Notes: generated from the letters alone by a model not told the origin. Counted from the stretch's first letter, positions 12,100-23,819 are shown. The stretch: 64,000 nt of DNA from Tridacna crocea (GCA_943736015.1 OX031072.1:10133501-10197500), one strand, 5' to 3'. A program made the numbers and translations.

Positions 12100-12195
12100 A
12101 TGAGACACGCTTTTTGAAAAGAGGGTTTAATGCATCTGTAAAAATATCGACCCATGTCAGCTTGCGCTGTCCGCACAGGTTGTTAGACACAAAAA
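12100..12195 (+). mobile_element. C-family fragment
   Basis: GAGGGTTTAATGCATCTG with the AAAATATCGACCCATGTCAG arm only. Confidence 0.65.
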
Positions 12196-12249
12196 CGGAT
12201 CAATTATTAGGCTATGTAGTGATTTACGACTATATAGGAAGATCAAACG

Positions 12250-13070
12250 ACTGAAAGAGGTCTTTTGTTTCTGTTGTTTCGCAGAAGTGGGGTAGAGAAA
12301 AGGGCTTAGGGCTTAAGTAAATGCATGCACCACATATTCTGAAAGTTTTGAACTACGAAAAATTTACCTGAATAAAGATACGTTACTTCCGGCAAAGTTT
12401 CTCTATGCGGTAATCATATCCATACGAGGTATTCCATATCAAAGTACTGAATGGTTCATTTTATTTGCATTTCAGCTGAGTTTGGCATAAGTCATGTACA
12501 TCCACTCATACTGCTTAGCAATCTTTCGTTCATTTGTTTAAATTGTTTTTGAAAATAATATACTCCAATGACTCACATATTGCAACTCATCATTTAATAA
12601 AAAAATAATTACTTTTTAACTGCTTTTAAAATTTCTGGTTTCTGTAATAAAAACTTTATATGAATAAAAACAAAAGTCAGTTATTTCTTATCAAAATACT
12701 TATTAATTTATTTTTGCACTTGATTGATTGAGTCACGGTTTTCCCATTTCCGTGAAAAAAAAAAAACCTTGGCACGGTATAAAACACAACCTCCGGAAGA
12801 AGTACTTTATCGTCAGCACTATCACTGGTACTAGCCAATATGTATGTAGAATATCGATCTCTAGTTTCATCGATATATCCTCATTTACGGAGAACCACAG
12901 CACCTCGACAAACAGCCGAGATTCCTCCAACCCTGTAAAATCATTAATTTTCATATTGAATCAGACATGAAAAGTCATAACCCCATACTATACGACAAAA
13001 GTTTAGACTCGTGAATATCGAAAATACTGTCGGCAGAACAACCGACTGTAGCCTTAGTATCCCCTCTGAT
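12250..13070. other. Unassigned AT-rich sequence
   Basis: Nothing supportable was found; overlapping short ORFs on both strands at 12728-12970 look random. Confidence 0.5.
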
Positions 13071-13076
13071 AACTGA

Positions 13077-13313
13077 TTAACTCATTACCAAACGACAGTA
13101 CTTTAAGTTTAGGTTTAGGTTCTAAATCTAAAGAATTTGCAGACGGCAAAATAAAAGTGAATGAAAATTTGAAATTTGTTTTGTGAGGAGTAGAAAACAT
13201 TGTGGGAAAAGGAGAAAATGCTGGTTACCAGCATTTTCTCCTTTTCCCACAATGTTTTCTAAAGGCTTCTTTCTCGGGTCGTCAAAGGTAGGGATTGTGT
13301 GGTAAAGGGTTAA
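13077..13313 (-). mobile_element. TH1 element, full length
   Basis: A perfect palindrome at about 13193-13260. Its right TTAA is shared with the next copy. Confidence 0.9.
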
Positions 13314-13669
13314 CTCTTTACCAGACGACAAAACTCAAGATTGTCCAAGTTCAAAGCATTTGCAGACGACAAAAGAAACAAGACTCAAAAACTGAAATGT
13401 TTTCTCAGTGGGTTAGATAAAAAATTGTGGGAAGAGGAAAAAAATTATAGTCACCAAACGACAACATTTTAGTGTGGTTCAAACTGAATGCATTTGCAGA
13501 TGATAAATCGAATGTTACTCAAAACATGATATCTGTTTCTCAAACATAGCAAACACTGTAAGAAAACGAAAAAAGATGCTCGTCACCAGCATTTTTTCTC
13601 TCTTTTTTTTTCTTCAAAGTTCTTCTTCCTCAGGGCTGTTAGATATCGGGATTGTGTAGTGAAGGTTTT
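13310..13669 (-). mobile_element. Two decayed TH1 copies in tandem
   Basis: The left half of one copy (to about 13445) is followed by a second copy starting CACCAAACGAC. The junction suggests insertion or recombination between copies. Confidence 0.68.
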
Positions 13670-14044
13670 ACAGTGTTTTTAGGGGTAGGGGGATGGATAA
13701 GAAATGCAACGAGTAGACAAATTTTCGTGGTACTTATATCGGTTCCGAATACATCCGGTAAAACCGTCAATGATTCATGTCGAAATGAACGTTCTCAAGC
13801 CATCAGTGATGACGTAGAACGTCTAGGCTGTTACATTAAGTTGACTATAGAAAAGATAAAGTTTTGATTTATACCCAAAAAACGAATTCTTCGAATTACG
13901 GTATTTCCAGTGTTTTATAACGGGTTGGTTTGCGTTGTAATGAACTACGGTCATTGACCTATATAGATACATCGGGTTTACCCATTATCACATACATGTG
14001 AGTACATGTACATTATTTTGCTTCCCTGTACATACAGCCTCAAC

Positions 14045-14205
14045 AAATGTGGGAAATGAACCACTTGCTTCATTTGGCACATCTCGTGTTCTTTTAGTAC
14101 TGGTATGAGAAAGCCAGGAAACACGTGCGTAGGGGCACTGACCGCTTTGATATGACCTTAGCAGTTAAAACGGCATACAACCCCAATACATAGAGACAAA
14201 CAAGT
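14045..14205 (+). mobile_element. S-family 3' part
   Basis: GTACTGGTATGAGAAAGCC and GGCACTGACC with AAACGGC-TACAACCCC, as in the copy at 41100. Confidence 0.6.
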
Positions 14206-14737
14206 ATCATCCCAAACTTTCGGTCTATTTTGCATCGGCGGCGTTGTGTGCGCATGTCGTCCTTGTAGAATGCCATCTAGCGGGTGATAATGGCATCGGC
14301 GGTAACGGACTTCTAGCTTCCGGTTTTACACCATTCATATTTAAACTTGAGAAAACGAAAGTGTAGCTCATGAAATTTTTCCTGTAATATTTCTAAAGAT
14401 CTAGATACTGTCATAGACCTGTCCTCCGTCCTCAACTTCAACGTGGTGCAAAAACTGAGACATTCTTAGGTATCGCAACAGGGCGTTTCCACCAGCATGG
14501 AAAAGCATATCTATAAAAACCAACCGTTTTATTTTCAAAATTCTTTTACACATCCTCACTCTTCTCGATTCAGACGATAACAACAATAATAGCAGTAACA
14601 ACAAACACCATAGATATTTTGTACACTGAAGCACTAAGTACCCAGCTGTAGAAAATAATAAATCATCTTACAACTCGCTCAATGCTTTTTCCGACACCGT
14701 TAATTAGAAAACCACACAACAGGTCTACCATCAAAAT

Positions 14738-14950
14738 AAAAACCAAACTGCATGATTTTAGAGTGGTCCAAATTAAATCTATTGCAAATATCAAAATAAG
14801 AACGGCAAGACGGTTTTGTCTAAGAAAGGGTGGAAAACATTGTTAGAAAAGGAGAAAATGCTGGTTCACCAGCATTTTTTCCCTTTTCCCACAATGATTT
14901 CAAAAGCCTTTTTACTCAGGTTTGATAAAGCGTTGTGTTGTGAAGGGTAA
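14738..14950 (-). mobile_element. TH1 element, diverged ends
   Basis: Palindrome 14833-14897 has GTTAGAAAAGG on the left arm only. Confidence 0.8.
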
Positions 14951-15750
14951 GCGAATAGCTTAAGCACAACATAATACTAACAAGGACTTGAAACATCTTT
15001 ATGAAGTTTTGAGCTTTTGAAGTTTTTTTTTTTCGTGTTTTATCCTTTCTCTTTGCATGTTAAGAATAAATTTATCATTAGAAACTATACTTATTAGAAC
15101 GAAACCAAACCAGTAGGAAGTAGAGCAGTTAAATGCCATTACTTTTACAACTTGTTCCTCGTCAGTTTTCTGTACTTTTCGTACTGAAATCAAAGCATCG
15201 AAAGTGCTGGATTTTCCTTTCTCTTATCAAAAATTTTCATGTTGTGCTTATTGTTTTTTACTGCTTCAGATATCAAATGACAAAATTTGAGTCCCACTAA
15301 TAGTGAAAGCATATGTAGTCGACAAAATCAAATGTAGCAAAAATGGCATGATTTGTATCAAAAACGGTAAAAAACAAGGGTGATAAAAAAGATTGTTGCA
15401 AGAAAGGGATAAATTTTCTGCTTCAGAGAGTTGCTTCTGTTTTGGAAGTATATTCAAATGTTATATGTATATAACTCAGGGCGTAAAAAATCGTGTTATT
15501 AGTGTATTCAAACTGCTATCAGATATCTTTTATCAGCGTTATCTTTGGTTTATAAAAGTTTCATGACTATCAAAGTTTTATACGACCTGCATTTCTAACA
15601 TACCGTTACCAAATCTAGTTCAGATGGTCTTCATAAAAACGATCAGTTTCATAAAAATAAGGACATTTTTTATGAAATAAGGATATTTTTATGAAATATA
15701 TAAGGATAAAATTGGCTAAAAACTGACTGAAAACGAGTATAGATATATCT

Positions 15751-15979
15751 TTAACCCATTACCACACAATCCCTACTTTTGACGCCCCTGAGAAAGGAGC
15801 CTTTTGAAAACACTGTAGGAAAAGGAGAAAATGCTGGTAGCCAGCATTTTCTCCTTTTCCCACAGTCTTTTCTACCCTTCCCAGAACAAATTTCAATTTT
15901 TGAGTCATGTTTAATTTGTCGTCTGCAAATGCTTTCGATTTGAACCAGTCTAAAATTTTGTCGTTTGGTAATGAGTTAA
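15751..15979 (+). mobile_element. TH1 element, full length
   Basis: Arms read CACTGTAGG and CCCACAGTC, partly matched changes. It shares its right TTAA with the next copy. Confidence 0.9.
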
Positions 15980-16167
15980 CTCTTTACCAAATTTTTGGTC
16001 ATGTCCAAGTCGAAAGCATTTGCAGACAACAGAATAAAGGTGACTGAAAATTTGAAGTTTGTTTTGTGAAGGGTAAAAAACAAAGTTGGAAAAGAAGAAA
16101 CTGCTAATTACCAGGATCTTTCCCAAAATATTCTCTCACAGGGTTGTCAAAGTAGGGATTGTGTTAA
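15976..16167 (-). mobile_element. TH1, decayed, head-to-tail with previous
   Basis: The left terminus is clear (TTAACTCTTTACCAAAT); much of the palindrome is lost. Confidence 0.72.
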
Positions 16168-16291
16168 ATACGATTATTACCATATTGTACTCGATTTGTT
16201 ATTTTGATTCAATGTTGAACGGAGTGAGTCGGCGATGAAGTTTCTGTAAAATATTTTGTTATTGTTCATGGTTCATTTGGAGCACAAGATC

Positions 16292-16346
16292 ATGAATCGA
16301 ACAACCTCTTGGCTTATCGCTGGTTTACTTTTCCTACAACTTACAG
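16292..16346 (+). CDS. Exon 1 of the GH128 gene: signal peptide
   Basis: It encodes MNRTTSWLIAGLLFLQLT plus the first base of codon 19. The donor is ACAG|GTAAAG, phase 1. No convincing TATA box was seen in the 100 bases upstream. Confidence 0.85.
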
Positions 16347-19300
16347 GTAAAGAATCATTTTCTGAATAACTTTGAGATTATTTTTCAAAACTAACGAATT
16401 ATGCAATAATGTACAAATTAATTTTGCCTCTTGTAAACTATGTAAGCCCATTTTTTCCAACCCTAACCTAAAACCTAACTCTACCGACCCTGGTATCTCT
16501 CTCGAGTTCGATATGTTTAATTTTACTTTATACATACATACACACATACATACATACAGTACATACATACATACATACATACATACATACACACATACAT
16601 ACACACACACATACATACATACATACATACATACATACGCAGTCCTTTAGAAAGAAAATTGGTGTAACTCTTTACCCAATAATCCCGACTTTTAACAATC
16701 CTGAGAAAGAAGCCTTTTCAAGACATTGTGGGAAAAACCAGAAAATGCTGGTAACCAGCATTTTCTCATTTTCCCACAACGTTTTCAACCTTTCACAATA
16801 CAAATTTCAATTTTTTAGTCACTTTTTATTTCGTCGTCTGCAAATGCTTTGAATTTGGACCAGTCTAAAATTCTCCCCTTTGGTAAAGAGTTAATGCATC
16901 TCTGCGATGCATTATACCAAGTGAATAATTATGTAATCATGGATCTATAAAATATCCATTTGGTCACTTTTCTGAATCATATGGTAGAATAGTCCTTGAA
17001 CATGCGGAAATTTACGCATAGCAATAAGTTTCGACTCGGGTCAGCCTACACAAATAGTGCAGGCTGACCTGGATCGATACTTTTTACAGATCCATTAAGT
17101 CCCCCCCTTTTTTTACTGTGCACGTCTTAGATTTACATTTATTTCACCAGAGATACTGGCTTGTGGTAGAAGGAAGATGTCGAAGAAAAAAGGCATCTCT
17201 ATTGGCTATGGGAAACTAGATTGTCCGGATTTCCAGCTCATTGTCGATGTTCCATGGTGGTAAGTGGACTGCAAGGCAACAATACTCGAGTGATTTTCTG
17301 CTAAAAGGGAGCTTCATGAATCTCCTTAACCCTTTACCACACAATGACAGCTTTTAACGACCCTGGGTAAGAAGCCTTTCGAAAACATTGTGGGAAAAGG
17401 AGAAAATGCTGGTAACCAGCATGTTCTCCTTTTCCCACAAACTTTTCGACCCTATCGACGAGAAATTGCGTCATTTGAGCTAATATGAAATTGTTGTCTG
17501 CAAATGCTTTCAATTTTGATAGATCTTAATTTTTGCCATGAGGTAAAGGGTTAATTCATCGTGCCAAAGCAAGTCATCAAATACTTATGAATTTATTACA
17601 GCTACTTTTTTAACAACCTACTTAATCATTGGGTAGACTGGTTCTCTACATACACAAAATTGACCAACAGCGAAAAGTTTCGGTCGAGATCAGTCTAAGT
17701 ATTACCTCCCTTTTCAGGAAACTAAAAAAAGTATCAACAAATTATTTCAAAATAGACGTCAAAAGAATTTCTGATCAGTTTGAAATGTGCTTAAAAAGTA
17801 TTAAAATCAGTATAAATCATTATTTATCAACTTGCAAGAAATTTTATTCCATGTTGCACAAGAAGATTGGACTGCACAAAATGTGCGGTCAAAAATAGGA
17901 TCCACTGCCATTATGACATATTCACCGGGAATTCAGGAAATTTATCATTTACAGACTGAAAATATCCTAGAAAACAGTGAGTTAACCCATTACCACACAA
18001 TCCCTACTTTTGACGACCCTGAGAAAGAAGCGTTTAGAAAACATTGTGGGAACAGGAGAAAATACTGGTAACTAGCATTTTCTCCTTTTCCCACAATGTT
18101 TTTAACCCTTCACAAAACGAATTTCAAATTTTCAAGTCACTCTTATCTTGTTGTCTGCAAAAGCTTTCGCTTTGGACAAACCTTATAAACTTTTGTCGTT
18201 TGGTAAAGAGTTAAGCACAAATACAATTCCCGTCACTTAGGCTCAACAGCCCCCTTTTTTGTCAGATACCTAAATTAACCCTTTACCAAACAATCCCTGG
18301 TTTTTACGACCCTGAGATAGAAGCCTTTTGAAAACATTGTTGGAAAAGGAGAAAATGCTGATAACCAGCATTTTCTCCTTTTCCAACCGTGAATGTTTTC
18401 TATCCTGTTGGAAACAAATTCCAGATTTTGAGTTATGTTTTTTCTTGGGCCAGTCTAAAATTTTGTTGTTTGGTAAAGGGTCAAGGCTGCTTTAAGCATT
18501 CTGCAGGGCTTATCTGACTTTCACTTCCAGGTATGACTGGAGAAATGATCTAGGCTGGTATAAAGCTAAATTTCACTGCGGAGGTGTTGATAACTTCTTG
18601 AATCACTATGTTCCAATGACGTGGGGACGCAAGAGCGTTGAGGAGCTACAGTTTCCGGTTGGTGCCGACGCCATATTGGGCTTCAATGAACCAAACCATA
18701 AAAAGCAGTCTGACTTGCCTGCGCACGAGGCTGCGGCTTTATGGAAAACCATCGAACAGAAATCTGGCGGGAAACCGCTTGTAAGTCCATCTGCTGCAAA
18801 ATGTAAAGGTGAAGAATGCCTTAGTAACGAAACACAATGGTTTGACAACTTTTTTGGGAACTGTAGCGGCTGTCGTGTGGATTACTTGGCTGTCCATAAT
18901 TATGTCTGTAGTGCCGACTCGATGATGGCATATTTGGAACATTTGTTTCAGCGTTATGGTAAAAAGGTATGGTTGACAGAATTTGCGTGTCCGTACACTT
19001 TAGATGTCAAAGAGCAGCTGTTATTTATGCAAAACTTGTTGCCAAAACTTGAAGCAGCTGACTTTATCTACAGGTATTTCTATTTCTACTCGTCTTGGTT
19101 TCAAATTTGAATATAATGCTCGACGCTTTATCTGAAAAAATGTGCTAATATTGAAAATTGACTCTTCGTTTAATGACAAAATTTTAGGCCTGACCAAATT
19201 GAAAGCATTTGCAGACGACAACATAAATGCGACTCAAAAATTGAAATTGTATATTGAAGGGTATAAAACATCATGAACAATGTTTTCAAACGGCTCATCC

Positions 19301-19897
19301 TCACGGTTGTCATAACTTGGGATTGTGTGGTAAAGGTTTATGGGAAGCAATTTCATGTGTAACCATTTTGCAAATAATCCGGTGTTTTTTATCGTCCCAG
19401 TGTAAGGAGACTTATCAAAACACTGTACAACCAGCATCTTCTCCTTTACCCCCAAGGTTTTCTATCCTTTCAAAGACCTATCTCTTCATCTGTGACATAG
19501 TTTTGATCTGTAAATGATTTTAGTAGTGCAATGCAGGTAGAGATAGAAGGCCTCTGAAACATTTGAGAAATGGGGAAAATGCTGGCAACCAGCATCTTCT
19601 TCTTGCCCCGAAATATTTTATACTCTTCCGAGGAAAATTCTCGTTTTTTAAGTCAAATTTACTCTAATGTCTGCAAATATTTTCAAGTTGGACAAGTCTA
19701 AAATTTTGTGGTCTGCAATGCAAAGGTTTTCTTTTTTTTGCAGATACTCTTGGTTCACAGCAAGACAGCATACAGATGGGTTCGTTACACGCTCTGCCAA
19801 CCTATTTGCGGATAATTCTACTAAACTGACAGAACTAGGCCACTACTATATTCATTTCCAGCCACAATCCGATTCGTGGACCTTTGAAATATTCTGA
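16292..19897 (+). CDS. Secreted GH128-type endo-beta-1,3-glucanase (glycosyl hydrolase catalytic core), 4 exons, complete
   Basis: The spliced product is 286 residues (exons 16292-16346, 17151-17259, 18531-19073, 19744-19897; all introns GT-AG, phases 1, 2, 2). Residues 1-18 form a signal peptide with the hydrophobic core WLIAGLLFLQL, so the enzyme should be secreted. The mature protein is one TIM-barrel-type domain of the Asl1/GH128 (Glyco_hydro_cc) family. Visible family motifs in order are VPWWYDW (52-58), FLNHYVPMTWG (77-87), LGFNEPN (104-110, E108 the expected acid/base), KPLVSPS (136-142), VDYLAVHNY and VWLTEFA (202-208, E205 the expected nucleophile). The 97-residue spacing of the two Glu fits the family. 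Known members cleave beta-1,3-glucans of fungi and algae; a digestive or antifungal role here is inference. The start is the only ATG before the hydrophobic stretch. TH elements occupy introns 2 and 3. Confidence 0.9.
16530..16640 (+). repeat. (CATA)n / (CA)n microsatellite in GH128 intron 1
   Basis: CATACATACA tracts with CACACA stretches. Confidence 0.93.
16664..16894 (+). mobile_element. TH1 in GH128 intron 1
   Basis: Full length, right TTAA intact, left end GTAAC. One arm has AAAACCAGAAAA in place of AAAGGAGAAAA. Confidence 0.85.
16895..17115. mobile_element. C-family copy in GH128 intron 1
   Basis: Core GGTCAGCCTACAC...GTGCAGGCTGACC at about 17040-17072, ending CCATTAAGTCCCCCC. Confidence 0.72.
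17151..17259 (+). CDS. Exon 2 of the GH128 gene
   Basis: The acceptor TTTCACCAG and donor TG|GTAAGTGG bracket 109 bases. It encodes the first beta strand region (ISIGYGKLDCPDFQLIVDVPWW). The two Cys may pair in the mature protein. Confidence 0.88.
17326..17554 (+). mobile_element. TH1 in GH128 intron 2
   Basis: TTAA at both ends. It belongs to the branch whose right side reads CGACGAGAAATTGCGTC. Confidence 0.87.
17690..17900 (+). mobile_element. E-family right part in GH128 intron 2
   Basis: TATTACCTCCCTTTTCAGG through TTTTATTCCATGTTGCAC. Confidence 0.65.
17982..18214 (+). mobile_element. TH1 in GH128 intron 2
   Basis: TTAA at both ends; the palindrome has a few unpaired changes near the loop (ATACTGGTAACTAGCA). 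Confidence 0.88.
18275..18484 (+). mobile_element. TH1 close to the GH128 exon 3 acceptor
   Basis: Left TTAA intact, right end GTCAA. It lies inside the region where the branch point and pyrimidine tract of exon 3 are expected to start. Confidence 0.85.
18531..19073 (+). CDS. Exon 3 of the GH128 gene: both catalytic glutamates
   Basis: The 543-base exon begins after CACTTCCAG and ends at TCTACAG|GTATTT. It carries GFNEPN and WLTEFA. A TH copy ends only about 45 bases upstream of the acceptor. Reading through the donor gives a short tail FYFYSSWFQI then stop. Confidence 0.92.
19169..19735. mobile_element. Three decayed TH1 copies in GH128 intron 3
   Basis: Fragments at about 19169-19340 (reverse, palindrome mostly gone), 19380-19505 and 19545-19735 (forward). 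They fill almost the whole intron. Confidence 0.6.
19744..19897 (+). CDS. Exon 4 of the GH128 gene: C-terminus and stop
   Basis: The acceptor TTTTTTTGCAG restores the frame (AG+A gives Arg) into YSWFTARQHTDG. The YRYSWF junction is typical of the last barrel strand of the family. The reading frame ends in TFEIF-stop. A possible AATAAA lies far downstream at 21112 and is not convincing. Confidence 0.88.
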
Positions 19898-20029
19898 CAA
19901 ATGGATACGTTCCTTAAAGCTGGCAGTTGTTCTGATTGACATTTGGATTTTTTTCCAATCCATCACACCTTCAAGATGGTTGTTCATCCTAATAGTCTGA
20001 TAAAAGAAAATTAAAATCCCAAGCCTGCA

Positions 20030-20160
20030 TAACCAGTTACCAAACAATCCCTTTAAAAAGGAAAGTTTTAAAATATTGCAGAAAAAGAAGAAAATACTGC
20101 TAACTATTACTTCCTCCATTTCCATGTTTCTATCATTTCAAAAAAAAATTATCAATTTAA
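20030..20160 (+). mobile_element. TH1, heavily decayed
   Basis: Only CCAGTTACCAAACAATCCC and traces of the hairpin remain. Confidence 0.5.
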
Positions 20161-20215
20161 CCATGCCAGTATTGATCAATGGCCGGCTGTGAAGTCCACA
20201 CAGGCAGACTTGGGT

Positions 20216-20439
20216 TTAACCCTTTACCAAACAATCCCTGGTTTTTACAAGCAAGAGTTAGAAGCCTTCTGAAAACACTGTGGGTAAAGGGGAAAATACG
20301 ACAGTATTTTCTCCTTTTCCCCACAATGCTTTCTACTCCTCTAAAGTCAAGTTTTAATTTTTGAGTCATGTTTGTTTTGTTGTGTGCAAATGCTTTCGAT
20401 ATGAATAAGTCTAACATTAAGTCTTTTGGTAAAGAGTTG
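20216..20439 (+). mobile_element. TH1 element
   Basis: Shortened loop (ATACGACAGTAT), with the ends otherwise intact. Confidence 0.83.
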
Positions 20440-20557
20440 TTTGGTAAAGAATTTTAAAAACCCAAGTCTGCCCGTGTGGACTGCACAGCCTGACATAGGT
20501 CACAAAACATGGCTAAAGTACAAATATGGTTAGTAAAGTTGAAACAGTAGGCTTTGA

Positions 20558-20786
20558 TTAACCCCTTACCAAACAATCCTGTGCTTTTTTTTTTTTTTTT
20601 TTTAAAGTGAAGAAGACTTTTCCAAACATTGTGGGAAAAGCAGAAAACTTTGGTAACCAACACTTTTTCCATTTTTCCAACTTTTTCTACATTTCAAAGA
20701 GAGATATCTTTTTAACTATATTCAAATATTTGGTGCTGCAAATGCGTTCAATTTGGACAAAATTTTCTTGTGTGGTGAAGAGTTAT
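20558..20786 (+). mobile_element. TH1 with internal poly-T
   Basis: A T-tract at about 20586-20603 interrupts the left side; the palindrome is diverged. Confidence 0.75.
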
Positions 20787-20814
20787 AATTCTGGCTATTT
20801 GTCTGTTAGTCTAG

Positions 20815-21005
20815 GCAAAAATTGAAAGCATTTGCCGATGACAAAAAATACGGATCTCATGTAATGATTTCTGTCTTTGAAATGGCTGAAAATATCATGG
20901 GAAAAGGAGAAATGCTGGCTACAAGCATTCTCTCTTTTTCCCGCAACAATATCAAATGCCCCTTTCCTTCGGATCATTATTCTTATGATGGTGTGGTAAA
21001 TGGTC
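20815..21005 (-). mobile_element. TH1, decayed
   Basis: Recognisable GCATTTGCCGATGACAAAA and a partial hairpin at 20887-20950. Confidence 0.65.
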
Positions 21006-21364
21006 AAAGCAATACAATATCATTTTCTACAATTTATTCCTTGTCTTACAAAGATCACTCATGGTTCTGTAAGAGATAATTATGGTCATATCTTTAAGAC
21101 TGTATAATTCAAATAAAAAAAAAAAATCAAAAATACACAGTGTTTATATAACAAAATTATTGTAGCACATACAAAATTATCTCATCTATTGTAATAAAAT
21201 AGCTTACTCCAGTTGACACTGTTCGTGAACAGTCAAGCAAAAGGGGACCATCTGGGAATTTCGCATATCAATTAGATGAAACAGATCAACGATAGTGCAG
21301 GTCAATTTAAGTTGATAGTTCAAAAATGATTGTACAACAAGTTAGAATGACCAGTTTTCATACA

Positions 21365-21450
21365 GGAAATATCACAACTGCGAAAAGTATTGATCCTGGT
21401 CAACCTGTGCAATTCGTGTAGTCTGACCAGATTGACACTTTTCGCAGTTC
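21365..21450 (+). mobile_element. C-family core
   Basis: TGCGAAAAGTATTGATCC through GACACTTTTCGCA, a diverged palindrome. Confidence 0.68.
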
Positions 21451-21479
21451 CCAGATGGTCTCTTTTTATGTGATGGGTC

Positions 21480-21720
21480 TGATTTGTTTTCAACAATTTT
21501 TCACTTATACAGTGGCATCCAGTGCACCTATCCATGCTTTCCTGGAATTTCTTCTACCAGTTCTTTGCACATCTTTCTTTCCAAGCCAATGCCATTTTTC
21601 AGACAAAACCATTGCTGAAACAACAATCAGTGGTCAAAGAGGAATGAATCCGTAGAGTTGACTATCATCAGTCTACTTGGAGAGAACTTGGCTAAGCTGG
21701 AAATTTGAGCTAGCAATCCC
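21480..21720 (-). mobile_element. S-family SINE-like element
   Basis: CAGTGCACCTATCCATGC through GACTATCATCAGT and GAACTTGGCTAAGC. Confidence 0.66.
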
Positions 21721-21727
21721 CTGGTTT

Positions 21728-21935
21728 CAAGCTCTGGGTCTGTATTCATCCACCATTCTTAGATACGTTCTTCATCTTATTTTGCAAGATTTTCTGACTG
21801 TGAAAGTAACAGAACTTCTGATTGGCTAAACCAAATGGTTTAGCCAATCAGATTTGGATTCACCAATCAGAAGTTCTGTGACTATGACTGAGAATGTTCT
21901 TAAAAATGGTTTGTGAATACAGACCCTGGTTTCGA
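21728..21935. mobile_element. B-family MITE with a duplicated arm segment
   Basis: GGGTCTGTATTCATCC...GTGAATACAGACCC, with AATCAGA-TT-G occurring an extra time on the right arm. Confidence 0.82.
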
Positions 21936-22514
21936 CTGTGCTACTGGACTGGGTCTTCTTGAGGCAAAGTTCTTAATCCATATTTAGCACTATTTAACAA
22001 ATAAGATTGCCTGTATTAGCAAATTTGTTGAATATATGTACAAAGGTACATGAGGTGGCTAAAAAACACATTGTTTATTACAACTGTGACTAGTAAAAAT
22101 ATATATCTTAAGTACATAAAGTTTTGTGTTGATTGAATAATTCTTTCAACAGAAACCTAGAAATCTTTATTGATTCAAAGTGAAACAGGTATGAAATAGA
22201 TCCAACCACATGTGATCCAGAATTGAACCCTCTAGAATCTAGGAAATGCTATACAAAGTTGCTACAAAAGCTGGCTCTAAATCAAGGCATTATTAGGATC
22301 CTCTTATGTGAACACAAACTACATACATATGTGGAATGACTACTAAACTTTAGTGGCTAGAAAGGCTTGCAATTTTTTAATACTTTACTACAGCTTTATG
22401 ATCATAAGCCTAATAATGGACTGTCGCAATTCTTTACTACTGATGATAGATATGAAGATTTATCCATACTATAAGCATTCAGAAACTATAATTTGAACGA
22501 TGTAACATTTCTCT

Positions 22515-22685
22515 AATAGGGTAGAAACATAGTAAAAGGAAAAAATGCTGATTACCAGCATTTTCTCCTTTTCTTAAAATATTTCTTCCCCTTCGGAAAA
22601 TTTAGCTTTTGAGTCATATTGAATAGACCATCTGCAAATGCCTACAGTTTGGAGAAGTCTTAAATATTGTGGTCAGGTTAAGAAT
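22515..22685 (+). mobile_element. TH1, decayed, left end missing
   Basis: Hairpin about 22530-22595 survives with mismatches; right part CATCTGCAAATGCC. Confidence 0.65.
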
Positions 22686-22770
22686 CAAACCTTGTTCTTT
22701 ATCTAAACTTTGATGGTTAATCAAGTGATTAACTGAGATAAAGAAGCTCAACCAATAAGATGGTTATTCT

Positions 22771-22999
22771 TTAACCCATTACTACACAATCCCTACTTTT
22801 GACGCCCCTGAGAAAGAAGCCTTTAGAAAACATTGTGGGAAAAGGAGAAAATGCTGGTAACCAGCATTTTCTCCTTTTCCCACAATGTTTTCTACCCTTC
22901 ACAAAAGAAATTTCAAATTTTCAATCACTTTTATTTTGTCGTCTGCAAATGCTTTCAATTTGGACCAGTCTAAAATATTGTCGTTTGGTAATGGGTTAA
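22771..22999 (+). mobile_element. TH1 element, full length and near consensus
   Basis: TTAA both sides and a perfect palindrome at about 22824-22893. Confidence 0.92.
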
Positions 23000-23092
23000 A
23001 CAAGAAATTGGATGTGAATTTGAAGACTTCTCATATTATTGGCTAAGATAAAATGTCTCACCCCCTCAGATGACAAGATGTTAAATTCCTAA

Positions 23093-23405
23093 CTCTTTAC
23101 CACACAACAAAAGTTGCAGACTGTGATTTAAATGTGGCTCAAATAATGGAATTTGTCTTAGACTGGGCAGAAAAAATTGTGGAAATAGGAGAAAATGCTG
23201 GTTCCCACAACGTTTTCAAAAGCCTTTTGTCTCAGGGTTGCTAAAACTCTGGGATGAAATTTATCTTACAATGGGTAGAAAACATTGTGGAAAATGGAGA
23301 AAATGCTGATTACCAGCATTTTCCCCTTTTCCCACAATGTTTTCAAAAGCCTTCAGTCTCAGGGTCAAAAGCCTTCTTTCTCACTCAAGATTGTTTGGTA
23401 AAGAA
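23093..23405 (-). mobile_element. Two TH1 fragments downstream of the nucleoside hydrolase stop
   Basis: The first (to 23250) has lost one arm; the second (about 23255-23405) has the palindrome but only part of each flank. Confidence 0.68.
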
Positions 23406-23489
23406 TCAAACAGAATCAAATGAATATATGTTTATGAATATGGCTCCATATTTCTTCCACGTAACTTATGACAGGCCATTTCTTTCTCA

Positions 23490-23819
23490 TCACAGCATCA
23501 TCTGGTCAAAATGCACTCTAGCTTTGGTTGTATCCAGCATTCTTATCAGCCTCACATTTGGTTCTCTCCCCAATCTGTTATTCCAGTCAACAACCATCAT
23601 TCCTCTTGTATATTTTCCTTGTAGCTCAACAGTTGCAAATACATCCTGCGTATCCATGACAACATCTGGGTCAACAACTGTAACCATAGCATTAAGGTCA
23701 CATGACCTGAATATTGGCATTTTTCTCACTTCTCTTTGTTTATGTACAGCAACTTGCAGAATTGCTCTATTGAACCTCCCCTTTTTGGTATCAGTCTCCA
23801 CCCACTTGTCAAACCAATC
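23490..23819 (-). CDS. Exon 5 of nucleoside hydrolase: C-terminal part and stop
   Basis: It begins after TTATTCACAG in phase 0 with DWFDKWV and ends at TGA. It encodes 109 residues, including SCDLNAMVTVVDP (catalytic-pocket Asp), the strands VFATVELQGKYTRG and MVVDWNNRLG. Confidence 0.92.
   Translation of the reverse strand, partial: DWFDKWVETDTKKGRFNRAILQVAVHKQREVRKMPIFRSCDLNAMVTVVDPDVVMDTQDVFATVELQGKYTRGMMVVDWNNRLGREPNVRLIRMLDTTKARVHFDQMML

Noticed and set aside
16341..16650. ORFs MYVCMYVC... and its mirror
   Set aside because: Translation of a CATA/CA microsatellite in an intron.
19060..19110. Read-through tail FYFYSSWFQI as the true C-terminus of the glucanase
   Set aside because: The GT donor at 19074 joins in frame to YSWFTARQHTDG, which matches the family's final strand; the tail does not.
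22799..22999. Many ORFs of the type PLRKKPLENIVGKGENAGNQHFLLFPQCF recurring across the window
   Set aside because: They are translations of the TH hairpin in one frame; they recur with every copy, on both strands, with random ends.
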